In this document: piece by piece, positions 17,731-27,428 of the stretch
How the letters are laid out: each line of letters opens with the position of its first letter
How positions within the stretch are numbered: the stretch's first letter is position 1
Assembly: GCA_963662605.1 (NCBI GenBank)
Contig: OY759785.1
Location: forward strand, 2,170,001 to 2,234,000
DNA from: G963662605 sp963662605
Lineage (GTDB): Bacteria > Bacteroidota > Ignavibacteria > Ignavibacteriales > Ignavibacteriaceae
Reading direction: 5' to 3'
Length of the DNA: 64,000 nt
Translations under genes and position numbers: made by a program
Notes under the pieces: model-generated
Databases searched by the model: none
Told to the model about the DNA's origin: nothing
What the model saw: the letters and a program-made list of their open reading frames with translations, nothing else

Positions 17731-19086
17731 TTATTTCATTAAGGAGCACATAATGCCGAAATACTCATTTATGTATTTAGACGCATCATCAGGCGATTTA
17801 GCTTCACAAATTGCACGAATTATCGGTTCCGTATTTGATTTTCTGAAATGCACCCAGTGGTCAGGGAAGTCAATCCTTAGTCCGTCTTCGTCGTTCCAGT
17901 TTTCGTTCTTATACCGTTCTTTTAGCTGCTCTATAATTGCGTCCGGATTTGTGGAACCGGTTTCAACCTTCTTTTTAGCTATCGCGTACTGCGGCAGCGA
18001 GTTTTTGAGTTCGGTCATTGTTCCACCGAATTCGAGAAGGTGTTGCAACGTAATTGCGATGCCGATAAGTGCATCGCGGCCATAATGAATAGCAGGGAAG
18101 ATAACCCCGCCGCTGCCTTCACCGCCGATAATCGCGTTACATTCTTTCATTTTTTTCACAACATTAGCCTCGCCGACGGCGGAGCGGAAGACGGAACATC
18201 CGTTGGCAACGGCAACATCTTCTGCGGCGCGGGAAGTGGATAGATTAATAACCACACTTCCTTTTTGCTTCGAAGTGATAAATTTTACAGCCTGCGTAAT
18301 GGTGTTTTCTTCGCTGAACGGTTCCCCTTTATCGGTGATTAATACAAGACGGTCAACATCCGGATCAACAACGACACAAAGATCAACCTTTTCTTTTTTG
18401 ACTAATTCCATTGTCTCAACAAGGTTTTCCGGAATGGGTTCAGGTAAACGGGGGAAAATCCCACTATCTGAACAATTGGCTTCGATTACTTCGCATCCGA
18501 AATCCCTTAGCAATTGTGGAATTACGACATATCCGGCACCGTTGACGCAGTCACAGAGCACTTTGAATTTCCTTTTACGGATAGCCTCAATATCAATGAA
18601 AGGCATGTGTAAAGCGGCCTGCTTGTGTATTTCGAGGCCTTCGGAGTAGTTGCTGAATTTACCGATCTTATCCCAGCGTTTATATGAGGAAGTGTCTGAA
18701 TCAAGGAATTTTTTAAGTTCCGCATGTTCCTCAGGGGACATGAATTGTCCCGTACTGTTGAGTAATTTCAGAGCATTCCATTGGTTTGGATTGTGGCTTG
18801 CAGAGATAGCAATGCCACCCTGAGCGCTGAGGGTTTTTACGGAATATTGTACGGTTGGAGTAGGGCAGATACCGATGTCAATAACATCCAATCCTTTTGC
18901 CAGCAGAGTTCCGGTCAGTACCTGACGTACCATTTCGCCGGTTATTCTGGAATCTCTTCCTATGACAATTTTGCCGCTGCCGATGTAATCTGCATATGCA
19001 GAAGCGAACTTAATGATTACCTCGGGATCTAAACCGTCGCCGATTATGCCGCGAATACCAGAAATGCTGACCATGAGTGTAGGCAT
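17731..19086 (-). CDS. glmM: Phosphoglucosamine/phosphomannomutase family protein, GlmM-like
   Basis: 451-residue alpha-D-phosphohexomutase. The phosphoserine loop ISASHNP places the catalytic Ser at 97, the metal loop is DPDVDRLVL, the sugar loop GEGSGGVIF, and the phosphate-binding loop RKSNTEPIIRAI lies near the end. The N-terminus SISGIRGIIGDGLDPE matches the GlmM-like group that converts glucosamine-6-P to glucosamine-1-P for peptidoglycan and lipid A. Phosphomannomutase activity cannot be excluded, and ManA is encoded elsewhere in the window. About 93 bases separate it from panD. Confidence 0.88.
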   Translation of the reverse strand: MPTLMVSISGIRGIIGDGLDPEVIIKFASAYADYIGSGKIVIGRDSRITGEMVRQVLTGTLLAKGLDVIDIGICPTPTVQYSVKTLSAQGGIAISASHNPNQWNALKLLNSTGQFMSPEEHAELKKFLDSDTSSYKRWDKIGKFSNYSEGLEIHKQAALHMPFIDIEAIRKRKFKVLCDCVNGAGYVVIPQLLRDFGCEVIEANCSDSGIFPRLPEPIPENLVETMELVKKEKVDLCVVVDPDVDRLVLITDKGEPFSEENTITQAVKFITSKQKGSVVINLSTSRAAEDVAVANGCSVFRSAVGEANVVKKMKECNAIIGGEGSGGVIFPAIHYGRDALIGIAITLQHLLEFGGTMTELKNSLPQYAIAKKKVETGSTNPDAIIEQLKERYKNENWNDEDGLRIDFPDHWVHFRKSNTEPIIRAICEAKSPDDASKYINEYFGIMCSLMK

Positions 19087-19482
19087 GAGAACTCCAATAA
19101 ATTACTCAAAAATAATACCCTAATTTATTGAAGTTCCGGCTGAATACGAAGGAATACGATAAAAAAAGAAACCGTATTGAGAATCTCCACTCTATCTGGC
19201 TCCGGTAATCACTCAAGAGGAAAGATGCAAAGCACTATAAGAGTTCGCCTAAACTAAAAAACACATCAATTAAGCCGGGCTCTGCTCTTTAATCTGCAGG
19301 CTATGAAGCATTTTCCTAAATTATTGTGAAAATATGAGTTAAATGCCGCATTTTTGGATAAACGGTTGAAATAAATACATGAACGGTATCAGAGTACAGT
19401 TGAATGGTTTGGTATTCGGGTCCGAAATGGATAACTTCATAAGTTTTTTAATTTTTAATAAACCTTTTAAGGTAAATATACT
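19087..19482. other. Intergenic region between glmM-like and the S46 peptidase gene
   Basis: 396 bases upstream of two divergent genes, so it must contain both promoters. I see no convincing hairpin, palindrome or repeat. AAGG at about 19469 is the ribosome-binding site of the gene at 19483. Confidence 0.5.
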
Positions 19483-21636
19483 ATGCGATACATGAAAAAT
19501 GGTTTGATGGCCATGCTTTTCGTTGCTTCATGGCTATTAATTCAAGGATGCGCTTCCACTACAAGTAATTCGACAGCTTCTTGGGTTAATTTGGATACCT
19601 GCAAAGCAGGCAAGTTCGATACCGGGAAAATGTGGACATTTGATTTTCCGCCTAAAGCCTATTTCCAGCAGGAATATGGTTTCGATGCATCTGATGATTG
19701 GCTGAATCATGTAAGACAATCAGCACTTCGTTTTGCGACTTATTGTTCTGCTTCCTTTGTTTCATCCGATGGTCTGGTTATGACAAATCACCATTGTGCC
19801 CGGGAAAGTGTTACTGAGGTTTCAAAAGAGGGTGAAGATCTTCATACAAATGGATTCTTTGCTAAAACCGCCGCTGATGAAAGAAAAGTGCCCGGTTTGT
19901 TCGTAGATCAATTAGTCAGCATTAAAGATGTGACTGACGAAGTTCAGGCTGCAATGGATAAAGGCAAAACCGAATCTGAGAAAATAAAACTTCGTACCGA
20001 TGTTAAAGAAGACCTTATTAAAATATTCAAAAAACAAACAGGACTTGAGGGTCAGGTTGTTACTTTTTATAATGGCGGGAAATACTCATTGTACGGATAT
20101 AAAAGATACAAAGATGTCCGTTTAGTATTTGCTCCTGAAACCGAAATGGGTTTCTTCGGCGGCGATCCTGATAATTTCACTTATCCGAGATATGATTTTG
20201 ACTGTTCATTTTTCAGAGTATATGATGACTCCGGCAAGGCACTCCATACCGATAGCTTCTTCAAATGGAGTGAAAAAGGTCCTCAAACCGGCGAGCCGGT
20301 TTTTGTTGTCGGCAACCCGGGTTCAACAAACAGACTTATGACGGTTGCACAGCTTGAGTACTTTAGAGATTTATCACATCCTGCAATCGTTGAAATGCTG
20401 GATGGCGTAGTAAAAGTTTACACTGAATTGATAGATGAAAATCCATCCCTCAAGGATTCGTTACAGGATCACCTGTTCGGATATTCAAATTCATGGAAAG
20501 CATATACCGGAATTCTCGGCGGTTTGCGTGATGAAGTGCTGATGCAGAGAAAACGTGATTTTGAATCTCAGTTCAAAGCTAAAGTATGGGAAAATCCGAA
20601 ATTAAAGAATTCTTACGGCGGTCTTTGGGAAAAGATTGAAGATATCCGCGGTGAGATGAGAAAATATTCGAAGTTAAATTCTGCTTATAATCTTCGCCCG
20701 TTTGCACTTTCAGACTATTTCGTGATTGCAAAAAATCTGATAAGATATGCAAAAGAGATGCAGCTTCCTGTTGAGCAGCGTAGTGATGATTATAAGGATA
20801 CAATGCTTGCGAAGACCAAAGAATCAATTATCCCGAAAGACTTTATCGCGGCAAAAGCTTTAAAGCTGTTAGCTCTTGATATCTCTCTTTACAAATCATT
20901 TTTAGGCAGCGAAAATGAAGTTGTTATGAATCTTCATGGAACTTTAGCGCCTGCAAAGGCCGCTGCTTCAGTTATGAAAAGTTCTACCCTCGGCACAAAA
21001 GAAGGCATTGAAGCTTTGTTAAACGGTAATCCGGAAGCTATCCTGAACTCAAATGACCCGATTATCAAACATGTGCTTATGACATCGGGTAAAGGCAAAG
21101 AAATTGCTATGACAATGCAGGAATTGGCAAATAAAGAAGCCGACTGTTCCCAAATGCTTGGCAGAGCGTTATTTGAGGCATATGGGACACAAATTCCACC
21201 TGATGCTACATTTACGCTGCGTCTCGCTGATGGTGTCGTAAAGAGCTATGAATATAACGGAACGACAGCTCCGGTATTCACTACATTCTACGGATTGTAT
21301 GACAGATATTACTCATTCGGGAAACAATACCCCTGGAATCTGCCGAAGAGATGGCAAAATCCTCCGGCTGCATTTAAATTAGAAACACCGATGAATTTCA
21401 TTTGTACATCCGATATCATTGGCGGTAATTCAGGCAGCCCGATAATCAATAAAAATGCAGAAGTTGTCGGTCTCGCATTCGACGGAAATATCGAAAGCCT
21501 TCCCGCGCAGTTCATTTTCAGAACTGAAGCTAACAGAACCGTTGGCGTTCATTCAGCAGGAATGCTGGAAGCTATTAGAAATCTTTATGGCGCAGGACGT
21601 TTAGCAGACGAACTCAAATCAGGAAAGATACACTAA
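19483..21636 (+). CDS. S46-family dipeptidyl-peptidase (DPP7/DPP11 type), lipoprotein
   Basis: 717 residues. The N-terminus ends in LLIQGC, a lipobox, suggesting a lipid-anchored periplasmic or outer-membrane enzyme. S46 peptidases remove dipeptides from oligopeptides and are typical of amino-acid-using Bacteroidota. Conserved features are SFVSSDGLVMTNHHC (catalytic His at 103/104), FGGDPDNFTYPRYDFDCSFFRVY with catalytic-region Asp, PVFVVGNPGSTNRLMT, and SDIIGGNSGSPI with nucleophile Ser650. The residue that separates acidic (DPP11) from hydrophobic (DPP7) specificity could not be assigned safely. A strong terminator follows. Confidence 0.93.
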   Translation: MRYMKNGLMAMLFVASWLLIQGCASTTSNSTASWVNLDTCKAGKFDTGKMWTFDFPPKAYFQQEYGFDASDDWLNHVRQSALRFATYCSASFVSSDGLVMTNHHCARESVTEVSKEGEDLHTNGFFAKTAADERKVPGLFVDQLVSIKDVTDEVQAAMDKGKTESEKIKLRTDVKEDLIKIFKKQTGLEGQVVTFYNGGKYSLYGYKRYKDVRLVFAPETEMGFFGGDPDNFTYPRYDFDCSFFRVYDDSGKALHTDSFFKWSEKGPQTGEPVFVVGNPGSTNRLMTVAQLEYFRDLSHPAIVEMLDGVVKVYTELIDENPSLKDSLQDHLFGYSNSWKAYTGILGGLRDEVLMQRKRDFESQFKAKVWENPKLKNSYGGLWEKIEDIRGEMRKYSKLNSAYNLRPFALSDYFVIAKNLIRYAKEMQLPVEQRSDDYKDTMLAKTKESIIPKDFIAAKALKLLALDISLYKSFLGSENEVVMNLHGTLAPAKAAASVMKSSTLGTKEGIEALLNGNPEAILNSNDPIIKHVLMTSGKGKEIAMTMQELANKEADCSQMLGRALFEAYGTQIPPDATFTLRLADGVVKSYEYNGTTAPVFTTFYGLYDRYYSFGKQYPWNLPKRWQNPPAAFKLETPMNFICTSDIIGGNSGSPIINKNAEVVGLAFDGNIESLPAQFIFRTEANRTVGVHSAGMLEAIRNLYGAGRLADELKSGKIH

Positions 21637-21647
21637 GCACTATTTTG

Positions 21648-21679
21648 AAGGGACTAACTGAACGGTTAGTCCCTTTTAT
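21648..21679 (+). terminator. Terminator after the S46 peptidase gene
   Basis: An 11-base perfect stem, AAGGGACTAAC and GTTAGTCCCTT, closes a 6-base loop and is followed by a short T-rich run. Confidence 0.85.
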
Positions 21680-21696
21680 ATTTTAAAGAAATTCTT

Positions 21697-22365
21697 ATGA
21701 AAATAAAAGTCTTAATTCTTCTCCTCGCTCTCTTCGCATTAAATTGTCATAAGGATAATCCATTTGAAGGCGGATATGAACCTGTCGCTTTCAAGGGCAG
21801 CGTGATTGATTCAGCAGGGAATGCGGTTTCCGGAGTAGGGGTACATTATATATTCGATATGTACTCAAAACGAGTCTTGAACACAGGCGATACACAGCCT
21901 TCCACGGTTATCAAGTTTACCGTGCCTGACTCCGGATATGTCCGGGTTAAGATATTGCGCTGGTATTCCCGCGATTCAATTGATACAGTCGTTGATGGCC
22001 CGTTTAAAGCCGGTACATACACGATAGATATTTCCGCCTTGAAGCTCACGAACGGGGTATACATTTATCAGGTTACCACAGGTTCAACATTTACCGAACG
22101 GGCATTTTTAATTGATAACGAAGCAGTTAGTGATGTAATTTCCAAGACTCCGTTGGCATTTTCCGGCAGCGACGGGAAGTTCTCAATTCCGCTTGGTGTT
22201 TTCGGTATTAACATGCCGGTTGTGTCTGTCAATTCGGATACAACGTATATCAGCAGTACTATCCAAATGGTGCTGTACAAAGACGGTTATAAAATTTTAA
22301 CCAAGCAATTGTCCATTGACCTTACACAGGACAACGCACAAACATTTATTTTGGAAAAACAGTAG
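21697..22365 (+). CDS. Predicted surface lipoprotein with beta-sandwich domains
   Basis: 222 residues. The signal sequence MKIKVLILLLALFALNC has an atypical lipobox. Residues about 30-130 resemble a carboxypeptidase-regulatory or FlgD-type beta sandwich: AFKGSVIDSAGNAVSGVGVHY, then DSGYVRVKILRW and LTNGVYIYQVTTG, which echo the last strands of T9SS sorting domains. A second similar domain ends the protein (DNAQTFILEKQ). No enzyme motifs. It could be an accessory of the very large outer-membrane protein downstream, which is on the same strand 142 bases away. Confidence 0.65.
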   Translation: MKIKVLILLLALFALNCHKDNPFEGGYEPVAFKGSVIDSAGNAVSGVGVHYIFDMYSKRVLNTGDTQPSTVIKFTVPDSGYVRVKILRWYSRDSIDTVVDGPFKAGTYTIDISALKLTNGVYIYQVTTGSTFTERAFLIDNEAVSDVISKTPLAFSGSDGKFSIPLGVFGINMPVVSVNSDTTYISSTIQMVLYKDGYKILTKQLSIDLTQDNAQTFILEKQ

Positions 22366-22401
22366 CTCCACGTACCTGCCATTTCAAATTTTAGTACAAG
22401 A

Positions 22402-22432
22402 TTTTTTGCCCCTTCACGGGGCATTCTGTTTT
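22402..22432. terminator. Weak hairpin between the lipoprotein and the large outer-membrane protein
   Basis: TGCCCC and GGGGCA enclose a short loop. T-rich runs flank it on both sides but are interrupted, so terminator activity is uncertain. Confidence 0.4.
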
Positions 22433-22507
22433 AAGTCCCTTCTCAGACTAACTGAATAATTTCTTATATTTTAGGTAATTATTTTGTTAACTAACTGAAC
22501 CGTGTAA

Positions 22508-25500
22508 GTGAGATTATATTTATCTGCATTTCTCTTTCTTTTGTCATCATTTCTGAGCGCTCAGAACAGTCGGCAATTTGAGATAAAGAAAGACACTCTG
22601 CTTATCAATTTGAAGAATAAATATGAGCTCAATACCACCTCGATTATTCCCGGCAGCGAAATGTTAAGTATACGCGGAAGAATAGTGCAGCCGCACGACT
22701 ATACTTTTGATTACACGGCATCATCTTTTGCGCTTTCCGATTCGCTTCCGTATTCGATTTTAGATACGATAATAGTCACGTATCGCTCATTTCGTATTTC
22801 CTTTAAAAATGATTACGTACTTAAGGTTTTAGCCCCTTTGCCTATGAAAAGTTTGGCCGACACCATGAAACAAATGCAAAGGATTTCTAATGCTTTGACA
22901 AATGAAAGCATCTTCGGCAGGAGCATCGAAAAAAGCGGGACACTTATCCGCGGTTTTACAGTTGGGACGAACAAGGATATGACCCTGCAAAGCGGATTTA
23001 GACTGCAACTTTCCGGTAAGCTGACTGATGATATTGATCTGGTTGCAGCGTTAACTGATGAAAACAGTCCGATACAGCCCGAAGGAAATACGGAACGGCT
23101 GGACGAGCTGGATAAAGTTTTTATTCAGATAAAGCATAAGAACGCCTCCGGCACATTCGGTGATTATGATTTGGTTAAGAAATTCGGTGAGTTTGGCAAT
23201 ATAAACCGGAAGCTTCAGGGATTTCTGGGAGAAGTGCAGGTTGATAATACCTCCGCATTCACCGCCTTTGCCACCGCGCGTGGTAAATTTACTTCAAACG
23301 CAATCACAGGCACCGATGCTGTGCAGGGGCCATATTCGCTGTATGGCTCAAATAACGAGAGTGATATTATCATTATCGCAGGCTCGGAGCGGATTTATTT
23401 AAATGGTGAGTTGCTTAAACGCGGCGACCAGAATGATTACACCATTGATTATTCAATAGCGCAGCTAACTTTTACAACAAACCGCCTCATAACGAGCGCA
23501 AGCCGGATTATTGTCGAATTCGAATATACGGACAGGGCATATTCACGAAGTTTGTTTGCCGCCGGATTGTCTACTTCATTTTTTAATAATTCGCTAAGAA
23601 CGGGATTTACTTATCTCAGAGAAGCTGATAATCAGGATGCCCCGATAGATGTAACTTTGTCGGATGCCGATAAAAAGATTCTTGCTGCTGCGGGTAATAA
23701 CAAATCCCGGGCGGTTAAAAGCGGCGTTTCGCTCGCGACACCTGATTCCACAGGTACAATAACTGCATATTATGAAAAGGTTGATACCGTAATAAATTCG
23801 ACTAATGTCGTTTTCTACCGTTATAATCCCGGAAGTTCCAAGGCACTTTATAACGTAACTTATTCCTACATGGGAAGCGGAAAGGGAGCCTATCTCCGTG
23901 ATGCTCCGGGAAATTTCCGTTACGCCGGCGCTAATCAGGCTGCTTACGATACGGTAATATTCCTGCCGTTACCTCAGAAGAAAGAATTTGCCGACGTTCT
24001 TCTCGGATATGATTTTACAAAAAATCTTTCCATTAATCTTGAGTTGGCAGGCAGTAATGTTGATCTAAATCGTTTCTCCTCAGTAGATGATAATCAAAAT
24101 AATGGATTTGCATATAACGGAACCGTTTCGTTGATTCCGACCGATCTTATTATTAATCAAACGAAGATTACAAAAATCGGAGGCTCTTGGAAAGAACGTT
24201 ATATTAATAAACGGTTTTCTTCACCGGAACGTTTTGGTGACGTGGAGTTTAATCGAAGTTACAATGTAAGTTCTGATACTACTTCGTATAATGAACGTCT
24301 CAGAGAAATTTCGCTGTACCTTGAGCCGATAAAAGCAATTTCATCAACATCCACATATGGCGAATTAACACAGGAGAGTGTTAATCGCTCCAGAAGGCTT
24401 CGGGAAGTTGTAAAACTTGATTTCAATTCGCAATACGCTGCGAATTATGATTTTGACTATGTGAAGTCGGAAAACCGGATTAGCTCAACCGCGTGGTATC
24501 GTCAGACAGCGGATGCGAAAATAAACTATAAAGTTTTAAGCCCCGTAATAAGCTACCTTTACGAAGACAAACAGGATATTGTTTCAGGAACCGATTCATT
24601 AACCGCTGCAAGTTTGAAATATTACGAGATAAATCCCGGATTGACTCTGACACCTATGCAAGGCATGAAAATGACGTACACTTATAATTACAGGAAAGAT
24701 CAGCTTCCACGGAAGGGGATGCTTGTGGACGAATCAACTTCAGACGGATTTTCGTACGATATGGATTATTACGGCGGACGGGTAGTGCAGTCGAATTTGA
24801 AAGTTTCTACACGGAATAAAAGATATTCCGATGTTTATAAAAGCGACGGCTCGTTAAATTCTCAGGTTATTCTGGTAAAAACACAGACGAAGGTCAGTCC
24901 GGTTGATAAGATTAGCGGTGATTTTTATTATGAAGTTTCCACGCAAAAGACCGCACTGTTGCAAAGAGTGTACGTCCAGGTAACAAAAGGTACCGGCTCG
25001 TATAAATACGTCGGTGATTTGAATGGTAATGGCGTAAAGGATGAAAACGAATTCGAGCCGACTACTTATGATGGTGATTATTCGCTCGTCACGCTGCCAT
25101 CGGATCAATTATACCCTGTAATAGACCTCAAGACAAGCGCGCGCTTACGATATGCTTTGACTCCTTTGCTTCATGGAAAGGATTTTTTCTCCGCTATAGT
25201 AAAACCGCTTACGTTTGAATCGTATGGAAGGATAGAAGAAAACAGCAAAGAGCCTGAATTAAAAAAAATCTATCTGATGCAGTTGAAAAACTTTATGCGT
25301 GATAGCACCACAATTCAGGGTACGAACTATTTCTTACAGTCGGTATATCTTTTTGAGAATGATCCCGGGCTCTCATTCCGTTTTCAATATATGCAGCAAC
25401 GGACATTTAATTCGTACAGTGCCGGTATCGAAAAGGGATTTAAAAAAGAGCGGGGCATGCGCATGCGTATGAAACTTGTAGAAGATATAAGTAATGAGAC

Positions 25501-25963
25501 AGAGGTTATTGCTTCATCGGACTATATGCTGGCAAAGGCTAACGCTGTTCGAAACAGAACGATTGACGCACTCGGTTTTACGAGTGATTTCTCATACAGA
25601 CCGTACAATAGCGTGGAGGTGGGATTTAAAATCAAGACCAAGCAAAACACGGATTTTTATCCAAAAACACCGACCAAGTTGAACGAAAACGGGCAGACTA
25701 TTCGGATAAACTTTTCTTTCTCAGGTTTCGGGAGATTGCGCTTGGAGTTTGAACGGACTGAATTGACGTGCAATACCACTGCCAATTATCTGCCGTATGA
25801 ATTGACAGGTGGTAATGTTGTCGGTAAAAATATGTTCGGCAGGGTGTATTTCGACTATCGTATATCAACTAATTTGCAGGCAACGGCCAATTATGAAGGA
25901 CGTGTTCAGGGTAGTTCAAAGTTGATTCATACCGCGCACGCGGAAGTGCGTGCCTTTTTTTAA
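22508..25963 (+). CDS. Very large outer-membrane beta-barrel protein
   Basis: 1151 residues starting at GTG. The signal peptide is RLYLSAFLFLLSSFLSAQ. Residues about 130-350 contain LIRGFTVGTNKDMTLQSGFRLQLSGKL, then the element ERIYLNGELLKRGDQNDYTIDYSIAQLTF. Elements of the form LNG..LkrG.DYtIDY are known from very large surface barrels of this phylum, including SprA-like translocon proteins, but this protein is only half the length of SprA and I do not equate them. The rest consists of amphipathic strands rich in Tyr and Ser, with a DLNGNGVKDENEFEP Ca-binding-like loop at about 838-852. The Nudix gene begins 12 bases later, so the two may be co-transcribed. Confidence 0.72.
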   Translation: MRLYLSAFLFLLSSFLSAQNSRQFEIKKDTLLINLKNKYELNTTSIIPGSEMLSIRGRIVQPHDYTFDYTASSFALSDSLPYSILDTIIVTYRSFRISFKNDYVLKVLAPLPMKSLADTMKQMQRISNALTNESIFGRSIEKSGTLIRGFTVGTNKDMTLQSGFRLQLSGKLTDDIDLVAALTDENSPIQPEGNTERLDELDKVFIQIKHKNASGTFGDYDLVKKFGEFGNINRKLQGFLGEVQVDNTSAFTAFATARGKFTSNAITGTDAVQGPYSLYGSNNESDIIIIAGSERIYLNGELLKRGDQNDYTIDYSIAQLTFTTNRLITSASRIIVEFEYTDRAYSRSLFAAGLSTSFFNNSLRTGFTYLREADNQDAPIDVTLSDADKKILAAAGNNKSRAVKSGVSLATPDSTGTITAYYEKVDTVINSTNVVFYRYNPGSSKALYNVTYSYMGSGKGAYLRDAPGNFRYAGANQAAYDTVIFLPLPQKKEFADVLLGYDFTKNLSINLELAGSNVDLNRFSSVDDNQNNGFAYNGTVSLIPTDLIINQTKITKIGGSWKERYINKRFSSPERFGDVEFNRSYNVSSDTTSYNERLREISLYLEPIKAISSTSTYGELTQESVNRSRRLREVVKLDFNSQYAANYDFDYVKSENRISSTAWYRQTADAKINYKVLSPVISYLYEDKQDIVSGTDSLTAASLKYYEINPGLTLTPMQGMKMTYTYNYRKDQLPRKGMLVDESTSDGFSYDMDYYGGRVVQSNLKVSTRNKRYSDVYKSDGSLNSQVILVKTQTKVSPVDKISGDFYYEVSTQKTALLQRVYVQVTKGTGSYKYVGDLNGNGVKDENEFEPTTYDGDYSLVTLPSDQLYPVIDLKTSARLRYALTPLLHGKDFFSAIVKPLTFESYGRIEENSKEPELKKIYLMQLKNFMRDSTTIQGTNYFLQSVYLFENDPGLSFRFQYMQQRTFNSYSAGIEKGFKKERGMRMRMKLVEDISNETEVIASSDYMLAKANAVRNRTIDALGFTSDFSYRPYNSVEVGFKIKTKQNTDFYPKTPTKLNENGQTIRINFSFSGFGRLRLEFERTELTCNTTANYLPYELTGGNVVGKNMFGRVYFDYRISTNLQATANYEGRVQGSSKLIHTAHAEVRAFF

Positions 25964-25975
25964 TGGAGTGTTTAT

Positions 25976-26440
25976 ATGAAAATCATCGCTGATTTAATTG
26001 AACTTCATATTGTTAAAGAAACAAAAGCCGGGCTGCGGTTTTTGCTATTGAGGCGATCTCCGGAAGAAATTTATCCCGGTATTTGGCAGATGGTTAGCGG
26101 AAAAATCGAGAAAAACGAAAAGGCATTTCAGGCAGCAAAACGGGAGTTGTTGGAAGAAACAGGCCTCCTTCCGAAAAAAATGTGGATAGCCCCTAAAATA
26201 AATTCATTTTACAATCCCGATACCGACACTATTTCGAACATACCGGTATTTTTAGTGCAAATGAAATCCTCCTCTCAGGTTATTTTATCGGATGAACATG
26301 ATGCTTTCATGTGGGTCAGTGGTAAAAAGGCAAAGTCGTTACTTGCATGGCCGGGGCAAAGGGAAGTGGTTGATATTATACTGGAATACTGGAGTAAACG
26401 TAAAAATTATTTGAAATTTGTTGAAATACCGCTGATTTAG
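25976..26440 (+). CDS. Nudix hydrolase
   Basis: 154 residues. A complete Nudix box at 42-64, starting GKIEKNE and including REL and EETG with all Glu residues, predicts hydrolysis of a nucleoside diphosphate linked to another group. The arrangement (early FLLLRRSPEEIYPGIWQMVSG, late DEHDAFMWVS) resembles dihydroneopterin-triphosphate or (d)NTP pyrophosphatases, but the substrate cannot be read. A ribosome-binding GGAG precedes ATG. Confidence 0.9.
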   Translation: MKIIADLIELHIVKETKAGLRFLLLRRSPEEIYPGIWQMVSGKIEKNEKAFQAAKRELLEETGLLPKKMWIAPKINSFYNPDTDTISNIPVFLVQMKSSSQVILSDEHDAFMWVSGKKAKSLLAWPGQREVVDIILEYWSKRKNYLKFVEIPLI

Positions 26441-26516
26441 ATTCATTTTGTGTAGTCGTTTTTGCAATAATTATCTATTTTAAATTATACGTTTCACAAA
26501 AATATTGGAGTCAAAC

Positions 26517-27428
26517 TTGGGCCTCTTAGTCGTCGGTTCTCTTGGTTTGGATACAGTTGCAACGCCTTTTGATCGAGTAGAAGAAGCATTGGGCGGTTCT
26601 GCAACGTATATTTCACTTTCGGCATCCTATTTCAGCGGCCCTATTCACTTAATTGGTGTGGTAGGAGAAGATTTTCCTAAAGAATATATCCAACTTCTTG
26701 AAAATCATAATGTTGATTTAGATGGATTGCAAGTAGTCCCCGGCGGGAAAACATTCCGCTGGTCCGGAGTTTATCATTATGATTTGAATACGAGAGATAC
26801 TCTTTTAACTGAGTTGAACGTTTTCGAAAAGTTTGATCCCGTCATTCCCGAACATCTTAAAAAAACACGGTACGTTTGCCTGGGCAACATTGATCCGACT
26901 CTTCAACTGAAAGTTCTGGATCAATTGACTAATCCGATGTTTGTTGTTGTTGATACAATGAATTATTGGATTGAGGGCAAGAAAGATGAAGTACTGAAAA
27001 TAATAAAACGCGCCAACGTTCTTATTATCAATGATTCAGAAGCCAGACTTCTGGCAAATGAGCCGAACCTTATCAAAGCAGCGAGAAAAATACTTGACTA
27101 CGGACTGCCAATTCTCATTATTAAAAAAGGTGAGCATGGTGCATTACTATTCTCAAAAGATACCGTCTTCTCGGCTCCGGCTTATCCGCTTGAAATGATG
27201 TTTGACCCCACAGGCGCTGGTGATACCTTCGCCGGAGGATTCTGCGGTTACATCTACAAGACACAGGATACGAGTCTGGAAAACATTAAACGTGCGGTTA
27301 TTTATGGATCAACGATGGCATCGTTCTGCGTTGAACAGTTTAGCACAAAGGGTCTTGAGGGATTATCCTATCTCCGCATTAAAGACCGTTTCCGTGAATT
27401 CATGACATTATCACGATTCGATGAGTAG
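26517..27428 (+). CDS. PfkB-family sugar or nucleoside kinase
   Basis: About 303 residues of the ribokinase/PfkB family. GGSATYISLSASYF near the N-terminus and DPTGAGDTFAGGF near the end, with catalytic Asp236, define it. I choose TTG at 26517 because GGAG (26507-26510) lies 6 bases before it; an alternative TTG at 26505 overlaps that site. The stop overlaps the next gene, mtnA, by 8 bases, so the two are translationally coupled. A substrate related to methylthioribose or ribose phosphates is therefore attractive, but known MtnK kinases belong to a different fold, so this is inference only. Confidence 0.85.
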   Translation: MGLLVVGSLGLDTVATPFDRVEEALGGSATYISLSASYFSGPIHLIGVVGEDFPKEYIQLLENHNVDLDGLQVVPGGKTFRWSGVYHYDLNTRDTLLTELNVFEKFDPVIPEHLKKTRYVCLGNIDPTLQLKVLDQLTNPMFVVVDTMNYWIEGKKDEVLKIIKRANVLIINDSEARLLANEPNLIKAARKILDYGLPILIIKKGEHGALLFSKDTVFSAPAYPLEMMFDPTGAGDTFAGGFCGYIYKTQDTSLENIKRAVIYGSTMASFCVEQFSTKGLEGLSYLRIKDRFREFMTLSRFDE

